Source: Paenibacillus maysiensis (lineage in GTDB: Bacteria > Bacillota > Bacilli > Paenibacillales > Paenibacillaceae). Taken from it: a stretch of 64,000 bases of DNA. The notes beneath the pieces are model-generated. The model ran no database searches. It was not told the origin of the DNA and worked only from the letters and a program-made list of their open reading frames with translations. Where the stretch lies: positions 1-64,000 of the forward strand of contig NZ_ASRY01000176.1 in the NCBI RefSeq assembly GCF_000520815.1, written 5' to 3'. The position numbers were made by a program, and so were the translations under genes. This document shows, piece by piece, positions 55,981-64,000 of the stretch (its first letter is position 1; each line of letters opens with the position of its first letter).

Positions 55981-56712
55981 ATGCAGGGAACGATTCTGGT
56001 GGTGGATGATGAACAGCCTATCGCTGATATTTTGAAATTTAATTTGGAAAAAGAGGGCTATCAGGTGATTTGCGCCTTCGATGGAATCAGCGCGGTGGAT
56101 ATCGCGGTCAAGCAGCAGCCTGACCTGATTCTGCTCGACCTGATGCTGCCGGGCATGGACGGCATGGACGTGTGCCGCGAGGTGCGCGGGCATCAGCTAC
56201 AGACGCCGATTATTATGCTGACTGCCAAAGACGGCGAAATCGACAAGGTGTTGGGGCTGGAACTGGGCGCAGATGATTATGTGACGAAGCCGTTCAGCAC
56301 ACGGGAATTGCTGGCGCGGGTGAAGGCACAGATGCGTAGACAGCAGCGCGGCGGGGCAGGCACGTCGGAAAGCCGCTCGCAGGAAGAGAAGCAGGGGCTG
56401 CGCGTGGCGGACCTCTTTTTTGATACGGATATGTATACAGCTTACAAAAACGGTACACCGCTCGATCTGACGCATCGGGAGTATGAGCTACTGTATTATA
56501 TGGCGAAAAATGCCGGGAAGGTCATGACGCGGGAGCATTTGCTCCAGGCGGTATGGGGCTTCGAATACTACGGAGATGTGCGGACGGTGGATGTGACGAT
56601 CCGGCGGCTGCGCGAGAAGATTGAGGAAAACCCGAGCAAGCCGGAGACGATCCTGACGCGACGTGGACTCGGATATATTATTAGCGGGGGCAAAGGTGGC
56701 CTGCGGGCATGA
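55981..56712 (+). CDS. walR: Essential response regulator WalR (YycF)
   Basis: A 243-residue OmpR-type regulator. Receiver with [20 protein letters not shown] and the phospho-acceptor Asp near residue 53 in [13 protein letters not shown], Lys in YVTKPFS. DNA-binding winged helix at about 140-243 with [29 protein letters not shown] and [12 protein letters not shown]. The ATG at 55981 ([12 protein letters not shown]) is preceded by GAGGTGAG; the frame is open seven codons upstream. Overlaps walK by 4 bases. Confidence 0.97.
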   Translation: MQGTILVVDDEQPIADILKFNLEKEGYQVICAFDGISAVDIAVKQQPDLILLDLMLPGMDGMDVCREVRGHQLQTPIIMLTAKDGEIDKVLGLELGADDYVTKPFSTRELLARVKAQMRRQQRGGAGTSESRSQEEKQGLRVADLFFDTDMYTAYKNGTPLDLTHREYELLYYMAKNAGKVMTREHLLQAVWGFEYYGDVRTVDVTIRRLREKIEENPSKPETILTRRGLGYIISGGKGGLRA

Positions 56713-58538
56713 GATGGCTGTCTTTCTTTCGCACCATTCATGCGAAGCTGATTATTATTTATGTGCTGTTGATTTTGGTGGCGATGCAGCTAATCGGGGT
56801 CTATTTTGTCAGCTCGATGAAGAACTCTCTGACGAGTAACTTTACACAGGACTTGCAGGCACGGGCGGAAATGCTGTCCGTGCTGGCAGAACAGGATCTG
56901 AGCGGCAGTGACGGTAAAATGGAGGAAGACAGCGTAGAAAGTTTGCGTGCACGCGTGAATAATCTGTTTGATTTCAGCGGCGCAGAAATTCAGGTGCTGG
57001 ATGCCAGCGGCAAGGTGCTGATTACGTCCCAAGGCTCACACGCCGATTATGTCGGACGCAAAAATACGCAGACGGTGGTCAGCCGCGCACTCCAGGGTAT
57101 CCGTGACAACGAGGAATACATGGTGGACGAGGATAATGTCCGCAAGAAGGTCGTTGCCAAGCCCGTCATCAGCCAAGGCAAGATTGTCGGCGCAGTGTAT
57201 ATCGCTGCCTCCATGACCGAGCTGTACGATACGATGAAACGCATTAACAATGTGTTTCTATCAGGCATGCTTATTGCATTGGCGTTGACGGCTGTGCTGG
57301 GCGTGGTGCTGGCGCATACGATTACACACCCGATCAAGGTGATGACGCGTCATGCGACAGAGGTTGCCGAGGGCAAATTCGACCAGCAGATGCCTGTGTT
57401 TGGCGACGATGAGATCGGCAGGCTCAGTGTGGCCTTTAACTATATGACAGGCCGCTTGCGCGAGGCGTTGTCGCAAAATGAAGAGGAGAAGGAGAAGCTC
57501 TCCTCCATCTTGACCAACATGAGCGACGGTGTGGTCGCTACAGATGACAATGGCCGGGTTATTCTGGTCAACCGCCGAGCCAGCGCGATGCTGGGCGTGA
57601 ACGAGAACGAAATGACCGGCAGACATATCGCAGTGCTGCTCGGTATCGACCCGGAGGAAACCGAGGCCCTGTACAGCGGTTCTTCGGCCTCCACGCTGTT
57701 GCAGCTGGAGCCCGCGGGTCAGGACGAGCCGATCGTTATCCGCGTGACGTTCACGCCGATTCATCGGCGGGAATTTGGCATCACGGGAACGATTGCGGTG
57801 CTTCAGGACGTGACGGAGCAGGAGGAAATGGAGACGACACGGCGGGAGTTCGTAGCGAATGTATCGCATGAGCTGCGCACCCCGTTGACGACGATCCGCA
57901 GCTATGCCGAAGCGCTGGATGACGGGGCAATGGGTGAACCGCAGCTCGCGGAGCGTTTCGTAGGTGTGATCCGCAACGAGACGGAGCGTATGATCCGGTT
58001 AGTTACGGATTTGCTGCATTTGTCGCGGCTGGATTCCAATGAAGCGCCTTTGCGGATGCAGCCTGCGGATGTGATGGAGATGCTGGACGAAGTCGCGGAT
58101 CGGTTTTCTTTTCAAATGAAGCAAAAGAATATCCGGTCTGGAATGTTCGTGGAGCAGGGGGTCGGCAAGGTCGTGATTGACCGGGATCAAATTGAGCAGG
58201 TGTTGGACAATCTGATGTCCAATGCTTTGAAATATACGCCGGAGGGCGGAAATATTCGGATTGAAGCTCGCCGTAATAGCGAGGGAATGCTGGCTATTTC
58301 GGTACAGGATACCGGGATAGGGATTCCCAAAAAGGATTTGGACCGGATTTTTGAACGGTTTTACCGTGTGGACAAGGCCAGATCGCGCAATATGGGTGGC
58401 ACAGGCTTGGGGCTATCGATTGCCCGGGAAATTGTAAAGGCGCATGGGGGCCAGATTTTTCTGGAGTCAGAATACGGTCAGGGAACCTGTACGACCTTTA
58501 CACTACCCATGTCGGGTGAAGGGAGGGAAGCACAGTGA
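56709..58538 (+). CDS. walK: Sensor histidine kinase WalK (YycG)
   Basis: A 609-residue kinase. Two transmembrane helices (residues ~12-33 and ~183-205) enclose an extracellular PAS-like domain; HAMP (about 205-258), cytoplasmic PAS (about 262-370), HisKA with [23 protein letters not shown] (His near 385), and HATPase with [32 protein letters not shown] and [19 protein letters not shown]. It controls peptidoglycan metabolism with WalR. Contains a near-match to the Noc site near 58419. Confidence 0.97.
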   Translation: MRWLSFFRTIHAKLIIIYVLLILVAMQLIGVYFVSSMKNSLTSNFTQDLQARAEMLSVLAEQDLSGSDGKMEEDSVESLRARVNNLFDFSGAEIQVLDASGKVLITSQGSHADYVGRKNTQTVVSRALQGIRDNEEYMVDEDNVRKKVVAKPVISQGKIVGAVYIAASMTELYDTMKRINNVFLSGMLIALALTAVLGVVLAHTITHPIKVMTRHATEVAEGKFDQQMPVFGDDEIGRLSVAFNYMTGRLREALSQNEEEKEKLSSILTNMSDGVVATDDNGRVILVNRRASAMLGVNENEMTGRHIAVLLGIDPEETEALYSGSSASTLLQLEPAGQDEPIVIRVTFTPIHRREFGITGTIAVLQDVTEQEEMETTRREFVANVSHELRTPLTTIRSYAEALDDGAMGEPQLAERFVGVIRNETERMIRLVTDLLHLSRLDSNEAPLRMQPADVMEMLDEVADRFSFQMKQKNIRSGMFVEQGVGKVVIDRDQIEQVLDNLMSNALKYTPEGGNIRIEARRNSEGMLAISVQDTGIGIPKKDLDRIFERFYRVDKARSRNMGGTGLGLSIAREIVKAHGGQIFLESEYGQGTCTTFTLPMSGEGREAQ

Positions 58539-59878
58539 AGGAACGTTTGAAGTCATGGGCGCTTATTTTGCTGGTTGCTTCCAGCCTCGTACAGAGTTAT
58601 TTTCTGATTTATCGCCTTCCGGGCAGTGATTCTGTACTTACTTCGGAGACGAATTATGTCAAAACCGAGAGCATGGGACAGGAGAAAAGGATTGAAAATC
58701 TCGTGTTTCCCGATAAAATGCTGATTCACCAAGGGCAAAACAAGCATACCGTTTTTTATCCGGGCGTTGCTTTCTATGATTTGATTTTTACACGGCTGGA
58801 AAGCCGGAGCTTTAACAGCTTTCAACGTCGGAGTATCCATTCGGCGGATTGGGCGCGGATTCGCAGCGAGAATGAGGGCATGGAGCTGTCCTTTTCGGGG
58901 GGCGTTCCTGTTTCACTGCTGGAGAGGGTCATGCGTCTGACGCCGGATTCTGTATTTCAGGGAGAGACGATTAACCGTATCTGGATCTATATAGATGAGA
59001 AAAATGCCAAGCCGCATGCTCTCTTTTTCAGTGCCAGAGGCGATGTGGTGTATGAGGCGAATCAGTTCGATATGACGGTGGAGGATATCCGGCAGCATGT
59101 GAATTTCGGTAAAAATGCCCCGTTGTACGAGCTGGTGGATAATCAGTATTACATTCCCGCAGATAACCTGGAGACGGTGCAGCCCGTGGTATATGCCGGG
59201 TTGTTCACGACAGAGCAGATGCAACGGAATTTGTTTTTCGATCCAGGGATTACACGTAATATCCAGGAGAAGGATGGTTCCCAAATTTATACAGACAGCA
59301 AGCGCAGTCTGCAAATCAAGCAGGATCAGCGATGGATGAGCTATACCGATCCCAGCGCCCCGGGAGCGAGCGGAAGCAGCCCGATTAGGGATGTGTTGGC
59401 CGCGGTTGATTTTGTAAATCAACATGGCGGTTGGGATGCTTCTTATCAACTGAAAATCAGAAGCAGCAATGAAGATCGTACAAGCGTGCTGTTTCAGCAG
59501 TATTACGGGGCTTATCCGGTGCTGGACACGCCATCCTTCCGGTTTGGCACGATTTTGTTGGAAATCCAGCAGGAAACGGCATCCGTCTATGATCGTTCGC
59601 TGTTGTATCTGAAGGGCGGCGAACAATCCTCGAAAAAGGTTATGCTTCCAGGCGGCGAAACCTTGAAGAAGCAGTTGGAGGCTGTAGCCAAAGGGAAAAC
59701 GATTAGAAATCTGACCCCTGTATATCAGCCGGAGTTGATCAATGATGGGTTAAAGCTCATTCCCGAGTGGCGGGTTACGTTGGGCGATGGTTCAGTGGCA
59801 GAGATTCACGCTGTGGCCATAACAGCGACAACGTCGAGTACACCGCAAACACAGCAATCTCAGGAGTCAAAGAAGTGA
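58535..59878 (+). CDS. walH: WalRK regulator WalH (YycH)
   Basis: A 447-residue protein with one N-terminal membrane helix (LKSWALILLVASSLVQSYFLIYRLP) and a large extracytoplasmic part, consistent with YycH. In Bacillus, WalH and WalI form a complex that inhibits WalK. Position directly after walK, 4-base overlap, supports this; sequence is poorly conserved so identity rests on context and architecture. The C-terminus is Thr/Ser/Gln-rich. Confidence 0.85.
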   Translation: MKERLKSWALILLVASSLVQSYFLIYRLPGSDSVLTSETNYVKTESMGQEKRIENLVFPDKMLIHQGQNKHTVFYPGVAFYDLIFTRLESRSFNSFQRRSIHSADWARIRSENEGMELSFSGGVPVSLLERVMRLTPDSVFQGETINRIWIYIDEKNAKPHALFFSARGDVVYEANQFDMTVEDIRQHVNFGKNAPLYELVDNQYYIPADNLETVQPVVYAGLFTTEQMQRNLFFDPGITRNIQEKDGSQIYTDSKRSLQIKQDQRWMSYTDPSAPGASGSSPIRDVLAAVDFVNQHGGWDASYQLKIRSSNEDRTSVLFQQYYGAYPVLDTPSFRFGTILLEIQQETASVYDRSLLYLKGGEQSSKKVMLPGGETLKKQLEAVAKGKTIRNLTPVYQPELINDGLKLIPEWRVTLGDGSVAEIHAVAITATTSSTPQTQQSQESKK

Positions 59879-59912
59879 CCATATAGGCTTATGGCAGAAA
59901 GGGGGAACGGGA

Positions 59913-60677
59913 ATGGATTGGAGCCGCGCGAAAAACGTACTGATCTGTACATTTTTGCTGCTCAATGTAGTGCTGGGGCGCCAGTTGTGGAATGATGCGC
60001 AGGAAACGGCAGGGCCGAATTTGGATTTTACTTCATTGGATGAAAATACGCAGCGTTTAATGGAAGAAAAGAGCATTCAGGTGCTGGCTCCGATTCCCGG
60101 AGATACCCCGCAGCTGCCCAAGCTTTCCTATACGTATGTTCATAGTGGGAAAAAGGATGATCGCGTGCAACTGGTAAAGCCGGTAGACAGCAAGCTTGTA
60201 TTCACTCACGATTCGCTGGTTGAGGCATTACAGCCGCAAATCAAGGATATCGACAACTACCAGTATGATCCACTGGATGTACAGGAGGAGCCGGCATCCG
60301 GACAGACGGACGCTTTTGTGCTGCATCCGTTGGTACAGGATAAATGGCCGCTGTTTAATGTGAAGCTGGCTCTGTTTTACAGCAATCAGAAGATTACAGG
60401 ATATCGCAAAATTCAGGTTGAACTCCAGCCCTCGGATGAAGCGAAGAAAATGCTGCCCGCATCCAAGGCGCTGGCACGGTTGATTGACAGTTATTTGCCG
60501 CGTGATGCGATTGTGAAGGATATTCGGCTTGGTTATTACGGACAAACCTTTAACTCGGATAGCCAGGTAGCTGCGCCTGTATGGCGGTTTATGCTGGATA
60601 ACGGGCAAGGCGTGTATTACGTGCAGATGAATGGAGATGTCATAAGTCCAAAGACAGAACAAACAGAAGGGTCTTGA
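59913..60677 (+). CDS. walI: WalRK regulator WalI (YycI)
   Basis: A 254-residue protein with an N-terminal membrane helix (MDWSRAKNVLICTFLLLNVVLG; YycI proteins typically begin MDWxRxKxI) and an extracytoplasmic domain ending in PVWRFMLDNGQGVYYVQMNGDVI. Works with WalH to hold back WalK. AGAAAGGGGGAA precedes the ATG. 34 bases after walH. Confidence 0.9.
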   Translation: MDWSRAKNVLICTFLLLNVVLGRQLWNDAQETAGPNLDFTSLDENTQRLMEEKSIQVLAPIPGDTPQLPKLSYTYVHSGKKDDRVQLVKPVDSKLVFTHDSLVEALQPQIKDIDNYQYDPLDVQEEPASGQTDAFVLHPLVQDKWPLFNVKLALFYSNQKITGYRKIQVELQPSDEAKKMLPASKALARLIDSYLPRDAIVKDIRLGYYGQTFNSDSQVAAPVWRFMLDNGQGVYYVQMNGDVISPKTEQTEGS

Positions 60678-60683
60678 ACAGAT

Positions 60684-61490
60684 ATGGGGATTTCATTTAC
60701 CGTGCTGTCGAGCGGTTCGACCGGCAACGCCACCGTTGTCCGGAACGAAGACACGACATTACTCATCGACGCAGGTCTCAGCGCGAAGCGTATTGATGAA
60801 TTGCTAAAGGAACGCGATCTGAGCGGAGAAGAGTTGGATGGTATTTTGGTCACACATGAGCATTCCGATCATGTTAAAGGACTAGGCGCCATGGCGCGTA
60901 AATATAATTTACCTGTGTACGCGAATGAGAAGACATGGTTTGCCATCAGTAATGCCGTTGGTCAGATTGCGGACGATAACCGCAGAATATTGGAGACAGG
61001 CGGCACACGGGAATTTGAATCGTTGCGCGTAGAGTCTTTTGGCATATCCCATGATGCGGCTGAGCCGGTAGGCTATAGCTTTTACGATGGGGCAGAGAAG
61101 CTCAGTGTAGCCACTGATCTCGGCTATGTCAGCGACAAGGTGAAGCAGGCCATTTCAGACGCAGATGTATTGGTACTGGAGTCTAATCATGATGTGGAAA
61201 TGCTGCGCATGGGACGTTATCCATGGAATATCAAGCGTCGTATTCTCAGCGATATCGGTCACTTATCCAATGAAATGGCGGGCGCGATCCTTAGCGAGCT
61301 GCTGACGGGACGGACGAAGCGAACGTATTTGGCGCATTTGAGCCGCGACCACAATATGATGGAGCTGGCAAAGCTGACCGTGCGCGGAGCAATGGAAGAT
61401 CGCGGCTGCTTTTACAAGGACAGTGAGTTCCGATTGTGCGATACGTATTATGACCGTCCTACACCGTGGGATAAGGTAAGTGAGCCATAA
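60684..61490 (+). CDS. walJ: Metallo-beta-lactamase fold protein WalJ (YycJ)
   Basis: A 268-residue beta-lactamase-fold hydrolase; conserved VLSSGSTGNATVV at the N-terminus and VTHEHSDHVKGL near residues 56-67 (the HxHxDH metal motif), further His in FGISHDAAEP and HLSRDHN. WalJ is an exonuclease-type member thought to help coordinate division with DNA replication. Six bases after walI. Its 3' end overlaps the convergent gene 61459 by 32 bases. Confidence 0.93.
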   Translation: MGISFTVLSSGSTGNATVVRNEDTTLLIDAGLSAKRIDELLKERDLSGEELDGILVTHEHSDHVKGLGAMARKYNLPVYANEKTWFAISNAVGQIADDNRRILETGGTREFESLRVESFGISHDAAEPVGYSFYDGAEKLSVATDLGYVSDKVKQAISDADVLVLESNHDVEMLRMGRYPWNIKRRILSDIGHLSNEMAGAILSELLTGRTKRTYLAHLSRDHNMMELAKLTVRGAMEDRGCFYKDSEFRLCDTYYDRPTPWDKVSEP

Positions 61491-61668
61491 AGCTGTCCAG
61501 CTCGGCGGCTTTGCGTTCTACCTCTTCGCGGGTCACAATGCCTTTGTCCACCAATAGCTCAATGAGTGTACTTAACGCCAAAGTGTTGCGGTAATGCTCG
61601 TCTTTCAGATCCGCAAGCTTGGCAGCCATACGAACTTCATCCATAGCTGAGCGATGTTGATTCATCAT
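61459..61668 (-). CDS. Small conserved hypothetical protein
   Basis: A 69-residue soluble protein, mainly two helices: MNQHRSAMDEVRMAAKLADLKDEHYRNTLALSTLIELLVDKG and TREEVERKAAELDSFM. I do not recognise it. Strong ribosome-binding site AGGAGGAATGT before the ATG supports that it is real. It is convergent to walJ, overlapping by 32 bases, and has no visible terminator of its own. Confidence 0.65.
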   Translation of the reverse strand: MMNQHRSAMDEVRMAAKLADLKDEHYRNTLALSTLIELLVDKGIVTREEVERKAAELDSFMAHLPYPTV

Positions 61669-62150
61669 ACATTCCTCCTGTTAAAATATTTGAAAAATGG
61701 CGTGTGATCAGCTTGGTTTTGCCGGGTGCTGTGATACAATAAAGCTAACAACTGAAAGCTTTCTGAAAGAAGGCTTGTATCGGAAGCATAAGCTGTTACA
61801 AGCGAACGGGAACAGGCCAGAACGTCTCTATGAGACGATCATTTTGTAATAGAATAGAAGACTTGTTACTATTGTAGTCAACTGATTTGGAAATCATTCC
61901 TCCTTTTTCCTCTATTCGGAGTGGGATGCGACGTGTATGCTGGTTTATGAGATCAGGATGCTTAGGGAGGCCCCATTTGTGGTGATTAATAAGTAGGCTG
62001 AAATGAGCGGTTGTTTCGGTCATGGGGGATATTCAATCCATTTTGGCGTTCAAACGGAGCGAGTCTCTGTAGCATAGGTTGGCGCAAGCCCGAATAGCCC
62101 TAATTTTTTAGTGAGTGTCGGTGCATGACAACGAAGGGGAGAGGATTAGC
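61669..62150. other. Spacer upstream of the htrA gene
   Basis: 482 bases. Contains GATACAATAAAG near 61733-61744, which may be a -10 region, and CTGAAAGCTTTCTGAAAG repeat-like bases. A minus-strand frame at about 61796-62023 has an AGGAGGAATG, but the spacing is too tight and no family is recognised. I see no certain gene. Confidence 0.4.
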
Positions 62151-63386
62151 ATGGGCTTGTTTGATGACGATTTTTATTCAACGAGGGTATCCACGCGTGC
62201 GGCCAAAAAAAAGGCATTCAAGGCACGTCGTGGAGGACAGGGACGATGGCCGTACAGGAACTGGGGCGTGAGTCCGGTGCAGGCTGCTGTCATTAGCGGT
62301 GCAGTCAGTGCAGTAGTTGCGGTGCTCCTGTTCAGCTTTATTACAGGTCTGCCCTCCACTACAGCGGTAACCGGAGCAAGTCATTATCCCATGCGCCAAG
62401 CGGCGGGTGACCCGTATGACCGGATTGTGCAGGCGGCAGCCAAGGTGCGTCCGGCCGTCGTCAGCATCGTGAACCTGAAAGGGGGAGACGGTCATAGCGC
62501 AGAGCCGTCGGCGCTTGGATCGGGTGTTATTTTCCGGCTAACCTCCGGCAAAGCCTTTATTATGACTAACAATCATGTGATTGAAGGCTCGGATGATCTG
62601 GAGATTGTAACTGTGGATGGTGTCAAAAAAGAGGCGAAGCTGATCGGCAAGGATCGCATTAGCGATATCGCAGTGCTGGCGGTAGACAATAAGGGCATTA
62701 GCACGATAGCGGATATCGGTGATTCCAGTAAGCTTCGTCTGGGCGAGACCGTGATTGCCATTGGTAATCCGCTTGGCTTGGGCGATACGCTCACCTCAGG
62801 CATTGTGAGCTATACGAATCGGATTATTCCCATTTCCATTAATCAGGATGGCGTATATGACTGGGAGCAGCATGTCATCCAGACCGATGCAGCGATTAAT
62901 GAAGGAAACAGCGGCGGTGCGCTGGTCGATCTGGACGGACGTGTGATAGGCATCAATACGATGAAAATTGCTGATACCGGTGTGGAAGGACTCGGCTTCG
63001 CCATTCCCGCCAATGAGGTCATGAAGACGGTGAATGAACTGGTTGAGGACGGCAAGATTACCCGTCCTTATCTGGGAGTATACACAGTTGACCTCAATAA
63101 TGAGTATGCCCCGCTGGATGAAACACAGCGCAAGGAACTCAAGTTGCCTGACACTGTAAAGGACGGAGCGGTTGTTCTGGAGGCGCACGGCCCTGCCGAG
63201 GAGGCAGGCTTGAAGCTGAACGATGTCATTACCGCGTTCGATATTGAACCGATTAACTCCACGCTTGATTTGCGTCGCTACTTGTATGATAACAAGAAGA
63301 TTGGCGACGAGCTGAAAGTTACCTTTTACCGGGCAGGCAAGGAAGAATCCGTGACGTTGAAATTAACGGATAAGCCGGACGGCTAA
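62151..63386 (+). CDS. HtrA-type serine protease (DegP/HtrC family)
   Basis: A 411-residue membrane-anchored protease. A basic N-terminus, one membrane helix (about residues 44-66, AAVISGAVSAVVAVLLFSFIT), the trypsin-like domain with NNHVIEG (His near 141), SDIAVLAVD (Asp near 172) and GNSGGALV (Ser near 253), and a C-terminal PDZ domain (about 310-400). Acts in surface quality control. The ATG at 62151 follows AAGGGGAGAGG; the frame starts 12 codons upstream without support. Usual position after walJ (YycK). Likely its own promoter. Confidence 0.93.
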   Translation: MGLFDDDFYSTRVSTRAAKKKAFKARRGGQGRWPYRNWGVSPVQAAVISGAVSAVVAVLLFSFITGLPSTTAVTGASHYPMRQAAGDPYDRIVQAAAKVRPAVVSIVNLKGGDGHSAEPSALGSGVIFRLTSGKAFIMTNNHVIEGSDDLEIVTVDGVKKEAKLIGKDRISDIAVLAVDNKGISTIADIGDSSKLRLGETVIAIGNPLGLGDTLTSGIVSYTNRIIPISINQDGVYDWEQHVIQTDAAINEGNSGGALVDLDGRVIGINTMKIADTGVEGLGFAIPANEVMKTVNELVEDGKITRPYLGVYTVDLNNEYAPLDETQRKELKLPDTVKDGAVVLEAHGPAEEAGLKLNDVITAFDIEPINSTLDLRRYLYDNKKIGDELKVTFYRAGKEESVTLKLTDKPDG

Positions 63387-63412
63387 GGTATAATTTATAG
63401 GCATAACTATAA

Positions 63413-63453
63413 AAAAGGGCGTTCTCCGGATCATTTTCCGGGAACGCCTTTTC
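63413..63453. terminator. Bidirectional terminator
   Basis: AAAAGGGCGTTC pairs with GAACGCCTTTT around an inner CCGG/CCGG loop region. A-tract on the left and T-tract on the right, so it can stop transcripts from htrA and from the convergent gene at the right edge. Confidence 0.85.
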
Positions 63454-63475
63454 AGTTTGTCGGTTGTATTTTAGG

Positions 63476-64000
63476 TTAGGATGCCGTTCCCGTTACACGG
63501 GTTCCGCTCTTGGTAATTTTGTATGTTACCACATCACCGCTCCAGAAATGGAACTTCAGCGTGACTTCACCATCCTTCACACTGTTAAAAAATTCAGGTA
63601 GCAGCTTGATGCCATTCGCATCATACGCAGGGGCAAAGGTGTTGCCAAATTCCTTATACGGTGTCCAATCCTGCGGACCGGCATTGCCGCCATTGGTATA
63701 AACAGCTTCCATTGTGGCAAGCTGGCTGCCACGGAAGTCCGTTGGAATGGTAAAGGTTTGCGTAGTGCCCTCGGTAGCGCTTAATTTTGGTGTATCATAC
63801 ACGACTACTTTAAAATTCCAGTCTGCCCCCTTATTAAACTTGGCGTTAATTACTGCATTCTCACCATATTTACCGGAAGTGGTTAGGCTGGTGAGCAAGC
63901 TGGCCTTCAAGGTTAATGTATCTCCGCTCAGTGTGTAGTCGGTGCCAAGTTTCAGTTGCTTGTTGTTGGCGGTTAGTGTGCTCAACTGATTGCCGTTCAG
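63476..64000 (-). CDS. C-terminal part of a secreted X2-domain protein (partial)
   Basis: The minus-strand frame is open to the right edge, so this is the 3' end of a longer gene; the first Met in it is not a start. The visible 174 residues have the X2 pattern (LNGNQLSTLTANNKQLKLGTDYTLSGDTLTLKASLL), followed by a beta-rich module with WTPYKEFGNTFAPAYDANGIKLLPEFFNSVKDGEVTLKFHFWSGDVVTYKI. X2 domains in Paenibacillus occur in cellulases and related enzymes, so a secreted glycoside hydrolase is likely, but its catalytic domain is outside the window. Confidence 0.7.
   Translation of the reverse strand: MNGNQLSTLTANNKQLKLGTDYTLSGDTLTLKASLLTSLTTSGKYGENAVINAKFNKGADWNFKVVVYDTPKLSATEGTTQTFTIPTDFRGSQLATMEAVYTNGGNAGPQDWTPYKEFGNTFAPAYDANGIKLLPEFFNSVKDGEVTLKFHFWSGDVVTYKITKSGTRVTGTAS

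Noticed and set aside
61796-62023. 75-codon minus-strand frame before htrA
   Set aside because: The AGGAGG is too close to the inner ATG, the frame has no domain, and composition looks non-coding.

Overview
The window is the chromosome-origin neighbourhood of a low-to-mid-GC, spore-forming Firmicute, most likely a Paenibacillus of the polymyxa type. The grounds are the order rpmH-rnpA-yidC-jag-mnmE-mnmG-rsmG-noc-parA-parB, the block dnaA-dnaN-yaaA-recF-remB-gyrB-gyrA, the WalRKHIJ cluster, spore genes (yyaC, a YheC/YheD-type ATP-grasp) and an X2-type polysaccharidase fragment at the right edge. The genus is inferred from family and order resemblance, not from a search.

Layout. At 1-320, on the minus strand, lies the leader and tandem promoters of an rRNA operon that runs off the left edge. 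From 324 to 11963 the minus strand carries an HD-GYP protein, gyrA, gyrB, remB, recF, yaaA, dnaN and dnaA, interrupted only by a plus-strand ATP-grasp gene between gyrA and gyrB. The origin is split in two: a DnaA-box cluster upstream of dnaA (about 12.32-12.62 kb), and an unwinding site (DnaA boxes, short GC block, TAG/TAA trinucleotides, AT-rich DNA) in the dnaA-dnaN spacer. Everything from rpmH rightward is mostly plus strand and so also transcribed away from the origin. It comprises RNA and tRNA-modification genes, the segregation genes noc/parA/parB with two parS sites, yyaC, an mscS channel and tRNA-Ser. A small accessory patch follows (25.7-27.8 kb: repeat, HTH regulator, unknown genes, yjzC).

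Next come rpsF-ssb-rpsR, an oligopeptide ABC operon (29.7-35.4 kb), a D-Ala-D-Ala carboxypeptidase homologue whose catalytic serine is replaced by asparagine, an LCP protein, a CBS protein, the gdpP-rplI-dnaB block and purA with an upstream pair of PurBoxes.

The least familiar region is 45.3-53.1 kb. It is a co-directional operon of a complete YnjB/PhnSTUV-like ABC importer, two unrecognised intracellular proteins, a PHP-type metallohydrolase and a GntR/HutC regulator. A perfect palindrome matching the GntR/HutC operator core lies in front of the first gene. It looks like a self-contained uptake-and-hydrolysis system of unknown substrate. The right end is cell-wall control: a LysM-G5-M23 peptidase preceded by a perfect WalR box, then walR-walK-walH-walI-walJ and an HtrA protease, then the 3' end of a secreted polysaccharide-binding protein on the minus strand.
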